A stretch of DNA of 64,000 bases, from NCBI GenBank assembly GCA_027082925.1, contig JALWTD010000016.1, positions 62,001-126,000 on the forward strand. The letters run 5' to 3'. Positions within the stretch are counted from its first letter, which is position 1. Every line of letters starts with the position of its first letter. A program made the position numbers and the translations under genes. Positions 60,659-64,000 of this stretch are shown here, piece after piece. The notes beneath the pieces were generated by a model. The model made no database searches and was not told the origin of the DNA. It saw only the letters and a list, made by a program, of their open reading frames with translations. The stretch comes from Flavobacteriaceae bacterium. GTDB taxonomy: Bacteria; Bacteroidota; Bacteroidia; Flavobacteriales; Flavobacteriaceae.

Positions 60659-61702
60659 TTTTTTTATACCATAATGCAATAACAAGATACTTAAAAAGTA
60701 TAACAGCCCTACCAATTGATGACTTACTCCTAAAAATAATGGTATTTTCCCTGCTACATTTAGTACGGTTAAAATTCCTAATACCACTTGTAGCAACACC
60801 AATATTAATGGTATTTTAATCCATATTTTTGAAAGTGAGTCTACCTCATCTCTTAGTTTATAAAACATTCGTATTGTTAAAAATAACAGTAAATAAGCCA
60901 ACGTTCTATGTACAATTTGAATGAGTGCCGGTGCAAATAAATAACTGTCGTAATTTATCATGTTTTTCCATGTCCAGTTTTCACTTATCAATAATTCCTT
61001 CGGAATAAACTGGCCATTCATATCTGGCCAAGTTGGATAGTACAACCCTGCTTTCATTCCAGACATTAGTCCTGCAAGAATCATTTGTATAAAAGCTGTA
61101 ACTAAAATGGTTGTTACTACTTTTTTTGAAGCTTTAGAAACATTTATTTTAACAGAATAAGCATTTGCTACTGTTACAACCATAGCTGAAATAACTAAAA
61201 CGGCCAATACAAAGTGCAAGGTTAATTTATATGCGTTTACCCAAGGCCTGTCTACCAAACCACTTTGCACCATAATCCATCCGGCAGAAGCTGTAATTAT
61301 AGTTAATAAAACAACGAGTCCTAATTTTTTTACCAAGCTCCAATCTAACTGTTTCTTTAACAAAAAAATGATAAAGGGTATTAAAAATATAAATCCTAAA
61401 GACCTTACCCACAGTCTGTGAAAGTACTCCCAAAAGTATATAAACTTAAAATCACTTAGCGTAAAAGTTGAGTTAATTTTATGAAATTGAGGTGTTTCTT
61501 TATACAATTCAAAAGCTTCTTGCCATTGTTTCATATTTAATGGAGGCACAACACCGGTAACAATATCCCATCTGGTAATAGACAACCCCGATCCTGTTAA
61601 ACGAGTAATTCCTCCCAAAATAACCTGTCCAACAAGCATTATTAGACCTATAAATAGCCAAACTCTAATTACTTTTGTGTATTTGTAATGATTTTGTTTC
61701 AT
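60647..61702 (-). CDS. COX15/CtaA family heme A synthase
   Basis: Oxidises heme O to heme A for aa3-type oxidases. The 351 residues hold eight helices in two repeats. The first repeat has GGITRLTGSGLSITRW and FHRLWVRSLGFIF; the second has VHRTLAYLLLFL and GVSHQLVGLLYFL, giving four conserved histidines for heme binding. I start at ATG 61702 (MKQNHYKYT), which overlaps the gldD stop as TAATG; an ATG at 61717 is possible. It complements cyoE near 13-14 kb, which makes its substrate. Confidence 0.9.
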   Translation of the reverse strand: MKQNHYKYTKVIRVWLFIGLIMLVGQVILGGITRLTGSGLSITRWDIVTGVVPPLNMKQWQEAFELYKETPQFHKINSTFTLSDFKFIYFWEYFHRLWVRSLGFIFLIPFIIFLLKKQLDWSLVKKLGLVVLLTIITASAGWIMVQSGLVDRPWVNAYKLTLHFVLAVLVISAMVVTVANAYSVKINVSKASKKVVTTILVTAFIQMILAGLMSGMKAGLYYPTWPDMNGQFIPKELLISENWTWKNMINYDSYLFAPALIQIVHRTLAYLLLFLTIRMFYKLRDEVDSLSKIWIKIPLILVLLQVVLGILTVLNVAGKIPLFLGVSHQLVGLLYFLSILLLHYGIKKALN

Positions 61703-62259
61703 TATTGTTGTTTCCATTCAAGTGTTTCAACTAAGTGTATAATATCCTTTTCTAAATATTTTAAAGCGGGTAAAATAGAATCGTAGTTTGGTTTTGCGTA
61801 AAAATATAGAGCTCCGGAAAGCACATGGTTAACACTATCTGTAACTCTAAATTGAATGTTTGTAGCAACATTTCCTTCAATATTGTACAGTTTCCCAAAA
61901 ACTCGTTTGTTAAAATCCTCGTAAGGCAATGCATTTATAGCATCGGCTTTTATGGTATGCTCAAACGTAAGTTTTTCTACTTCTTTTAAAATTTCTTCCA
62001 AATTATGATCAACTTTTCTATAAGTAATATGAATTTTAGCCTTAAGCTTAGGGTAGTCTATTGTTGACCAGCAATTTTTTTTTAAATGTATTTTTGCGTG
62101 TGTTGATATTTCAAAGTTATACGGGCAATTGGTATTTATTTTTGAGTAATTTGTTGCCGGATATTGTAATTTTAAATACGATTTTGGCTTGGGTATTGTT
62201 TCGTCACCACAAGCAATCATAAGAAAAGTAAGAAATATAAAGATGCTGTTTTTTTTCAT
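61702..62259 (-). CDS. gldD: Gliding motility lipoprotein GldD
   Basis: A 185-residue lipoprotein (lipobox MIAC, C17) of the GldD family, needed for gliding and T9SS function in Flavobacterium. Typical segments are PKSYLKLQYP, CWSTIDYPKLKAKIHITYR and LSGALYFYAKPNYDS. It lies 10 bp after gldE, the conserved gldE-gldD order. Confidence 0.95.
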   Translation of the reverse strand: MKKNSIFIFLTFLMIACGDETIPKPKSYLKLQYPATNYSKINTNCPYNFEISTHAKIHLKKNCWSTIDYPKLKAKIHITYRKVDHNLEEILKEVEKLTFEHTIKADAINALPYEDFNKRVFGKLYNIEGNVATNIQFRVTDSVNHVLSGALYFYAKPNYDSILPALKYLEKDIIHLVETLEWKQQ

Positions 62260-62269
62260 TAAAGAGTTG

Positions 62270-63577
62270 TTACGGTCTGTGTATAGTTACTTTTATTTGT
62301 TTAATTCGTCTTTTATCCATCGACTCTATTTTAAACGAATAATTCTTAAATTTTATTACGTCTAATTTTTTAGGAAATTTTCCATAAACTTCTAAAATAA
62401 AACCTGCGATGGTTTCTGATTCGCCTCTATTTTCTTCAAACTCTTCATTGTTTTCTATTCCAATTATTTTGTAAAAATCTTTTAAATTGGTTTTTCCTTC
62501 AAACAAATAATTATTTTCATCAAGTTTAGAGTAACCTATATCATCGTCATCGTCAAATTCGTCGCTAATATCTCCTACAATTTCTTCTATCACATCTTCT
62601 AGCGTTACTATTCCACTAGTTCCTCCATACTCGTCAACTACTATTGCTAAATGGTTCTTTTTTTCTTGAAATTCTTTTAGCAAGTCATCTAATTTTTTGT
62701 TTTCGGGAACAAAGTACGGTACTCTAATTAATGATTGCCAATTAAAATTTTTCTTATTTAAATGTGGTAGTAAATCTTTAGCGTACAAAACACCAATAAT
62801 ATTATCTATATTTTCTTTGTATACCGGGTTTCTTGAGTGTCCGTTTTTTACAATTTTAGCAATTACCTCTTCGTATTCTTCATCTTCAGAAAGCGCAAAA
62901 ATATCTATTCTAGGCGTCATTATCTCACTTGTTTCTGTATTTCCAAAGTTTACAATTCCTTCTAAAATTTTGTGCTCATCTTCAGTAGTTGTTTCATCAG
63001 AAGTTAATTCTAATGCCTGTGATAATTTTTCTACAGATAAATTGGATTTCTTTTTACTTAAATTATTTTCAATAAAGTTTGTGAGCCTTATTAAAGGAAC
63101 GCTAATAAAGGTGAGTAATGTGCTGAGTCCTTTTAACGGAAACGCCATAAATGCAGCAAATTTTAAAGAATTTCTAGTGGCGTATACTTTTGGTAACACC
63201 TCTCCAAATAACAATATTAAAAAGGTTACCAATACCACTTCTACTAAAAATTTTAACAATGACGAAGTAATTTCACTAAAAATAACATTGCCTATAAATG
63301 CAAACAACAGTACTATTAAAATATTTATAAAATTGTTTGAAATTAAAATAGTTGCCAGTAGTTTTTGTGGATTTTTTAAAAGAGAAACCACAATTTTCTT
63401 TTTATTTGATTTAGATTCTGCGGCTTTATCTAAAGTTTCTTTTGACAGTGAAAAAAAAGCCACTTCGGCACCTGATATTAGTGCTGATAATATAAGTAAA
63501 AGGAATAATGCCGCAATGCTTAACGGCAATAGGTAATTAACGTTCTCAATCGATAAAAATGCGGGTTCAGGATCCAA
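62270..63577 (-). CDS. gldE: Gliding motility-associated protein GldE (CNNM/CBS family)
   Basis: A 435-residue member of the CNNM/HlyC-CorC family. Residues about 10-175 hold the DUF21 membrane domain with three or four helices, followed by a CBS pair (about 215-340; TPRIDIFALSEDEE, VVDEYGGTSGIVTLEDVIEEIVGDI) and a C-terminal CorC_HlyC domain. GldE is thought to work with GldD. It lies between ssb and gldD. Confidence 0.95.
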   Translation of the reverse strand: MDPEPAFLSIENVNYLLPLSIAALFLLLILSALISGAEVAFFSLSKETLDKAAESKSNKKKIVVSLLKNPQKLLATILISNNFINILIVLLFAFIGNVIFSEITSSLLKFLVEVVLVTFLILLFGEVLPKVYATRNSLKFAAFMAFPLKGLSTLLTFISVPLIRLTNFIENNLSKKKSNLSVEKLSQALELTSDETTTEDEHKILEGIVNFGNTETSEIMTPRIDIFALSEDEEYEEVIAKIVKNGHSRNPVYKENIDNIIGVLYAKDLLPHLNKKNFNWQSLIRVPYFVPENKKLDDLLKEFQEKKNHLAIVVDEYGGTSGIVTLEDVIEEIVGDISDEFDDDDDIGYSKLDENNYLFEGKTNLKDFYKIIGIENNEEFEENRGESETIAGFILEVYGKFPKKLDVIKFKNYSFKIESMDKRRIKQIKVTIHRP

Positions 63578-63599
63578 ATCTAGTACAATTTAGTTAAAC

Positions 63600-64000
63600 T
63601 TAAAATGGCAAATCATCATCATCATTTTGTGTTTGGTTAACTTGAGGTTCTTGTGTACCAGCAGAAGCACTTGTATTTGGCTGAGGTGGTGTTTGTGATG
63701 ATGTATTTAGTTCTTTTTTGGTGGTTAAAAAGGTCATATCAACCACATGAATTTCTGTAGTATATCTTTTACTTCCGTCTTCTCCTTGCCATTGACGCGT
63801 TTTAATTCGCCCTTCACAGTATACTTTATCTCCTTTTGTCAAGTATTTTTCACAAATTTCTGCAAGCTTATTTCTAACTACAATGTTATGCCACTCTGTA
63901 GTGGTTACTTTTTCTCCGGTTTGTTTATTTGTATAGCTTTCATTAGTTGCTATTGGAAACCTTCCTATTGAATTTCCTCCTTCAAAATAGTGCATTTTTA
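63600..64000 (-). CDS. ssb: Single-stranded DNA-binding protein, 5' end outside window
   Basis: The visible part covers the OB-fold (FEGGNSIGRFPIATNESY; EWHNIVVRNKLAEICEKYLTKGDKVYCEGRIKTRQW) and the tail ending in DDDDLPF, the acidic tip that binds partner proteins. The true start lies beyond base 64000: the frame is open to the edge with a lysine codon before the MHYFEGG methionine, as in the usual 'VKMHYFEGG' context. The order ssb-gldE-gldD is conserved in Bacteroidota. Confidence 0.94.
   Translation of the reverse strand, partial: KMHYFEGGNSIGRFPIATNESYTNKQTGEKVTTTEWHNIVVRNKLAEICEKYLTKGDKVYCEGRIKTRQWQGEDGSKRYTTEIHVVDMTFLTTKKELNTSSQTPPQPNTSASAGTQEPQVNQTQNDDDDLPF

Noticed and set aside
62697-63536. 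279-codon open frame on the plus strand
   Set aside because: It is antisense to gldE throughout; its sequence is low-complexity Ser/Asn/Lys typical of mirror frames.
1-64000. Insertion sequences, phage genes, CRISPR arrays
   Set aside because: No transposase, integrase, cas gene or regularly spaced direct repeat was seen; the two tRNA genes show no flanking duplication.

Overview
The window is a stretch of low-GC chromosome from a member of the Bacteroidota, most likely a marine or otherwise aerobic Flavobacteriaceae. The grounds are gliding and type IX secretion genes (sprA, gldD, gldE, a remB-like gene, a T9SS sorting-domain protein), tandem Flavobacteriaceae-type TonB proteins, the conserved ssb-gldE-gldD order, a cytochrome oxidase assembly operon, and several promoters of the Bacteroidota type (TTG, about 19 nt, TAnnTTTG). 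Shine-Dalgarno sites were not used to choose starts. No phage, insertion sequence or CRISPR array was seen.

Layout. 1-7.4 kb: end of a beta-rich surface protein, rsmG, a fatty-acid desaturase, a PLP aminotransferase, a YyaL-like thioredoxin protein, a DUF1304 protein and tsaB. 7.5-14 kb: a TolC-family protein, then a minus-strand heme-copper oxidase operon (cyoE, two subunit III genes, subunit IV, a thioredoxin-like membrane protein, SCO, DUF420, a small CxxC protein). 14.1-14.4 kb: tRNA-Gly(GCC) and tRNA-Leu(UAA). 14.5-18.4 kb: a repeat-rich surface protein, a small T9SS cargo protein and a membrane-bound LuxR-type regulator. 18.6-24.5 kb: a five-gene run of deoC, a full-length aldehyde dehydrogenase, a catalytically dead half-length aldehyde dehydrogenase homologue, a WbpD/WlbB-like acetyltransferase and a RemB-like outer-membrane protein. 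24.6-27.1 kb: three tandem TonB paralogues. 27.2-38.9 kb: VanZ, gcvH, sprA, ruvA, maeB, queG.

39-53 kb is the most interesting part: a self-contained molybdoenzyme island. It has a cytoplasmic-type molybdopterin oxidoreductase (SoeA-like), a fused ferredoxin-NrfD membrane partner (SoeB-SoeC fusion), nearly all cofactor biosynthesis genes (moaA, moaC, moaD, moaE, moeA, moeB-like, mobA), a YeeE/YedE sulfur-transport pair, two Crp/Fnr regulators, and two genes with no known place in the pathway (a TrpF paralogue and a DUF1835 protein). The two minus-strand promoters of the island (oxidoreductase, and YeeE/moa operon) share one architecture: a 14-bp dyad, GTxAx-N4-xTxAC, centred exactly 32 bp upstream of a TAnnTTTG -7 box, with no -33 TTG. 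This fits class II activation by one of the encoded Crp/Fnr proteins. The likely role is oxidation of sulfite (or a related sulfur oxyanion) at the cytoplasmic face with electrons passed to quinone; the substrate is inferred.

53-64 kb: waaA, rplU-rpmA, an active/inactive M16 peptidase pair, an EamA transporter, two small lipoproteins (one HMA-type), a COX15/CtaA heme A synthase, gldD, gldE and the truncated end of ssb at the window edge.
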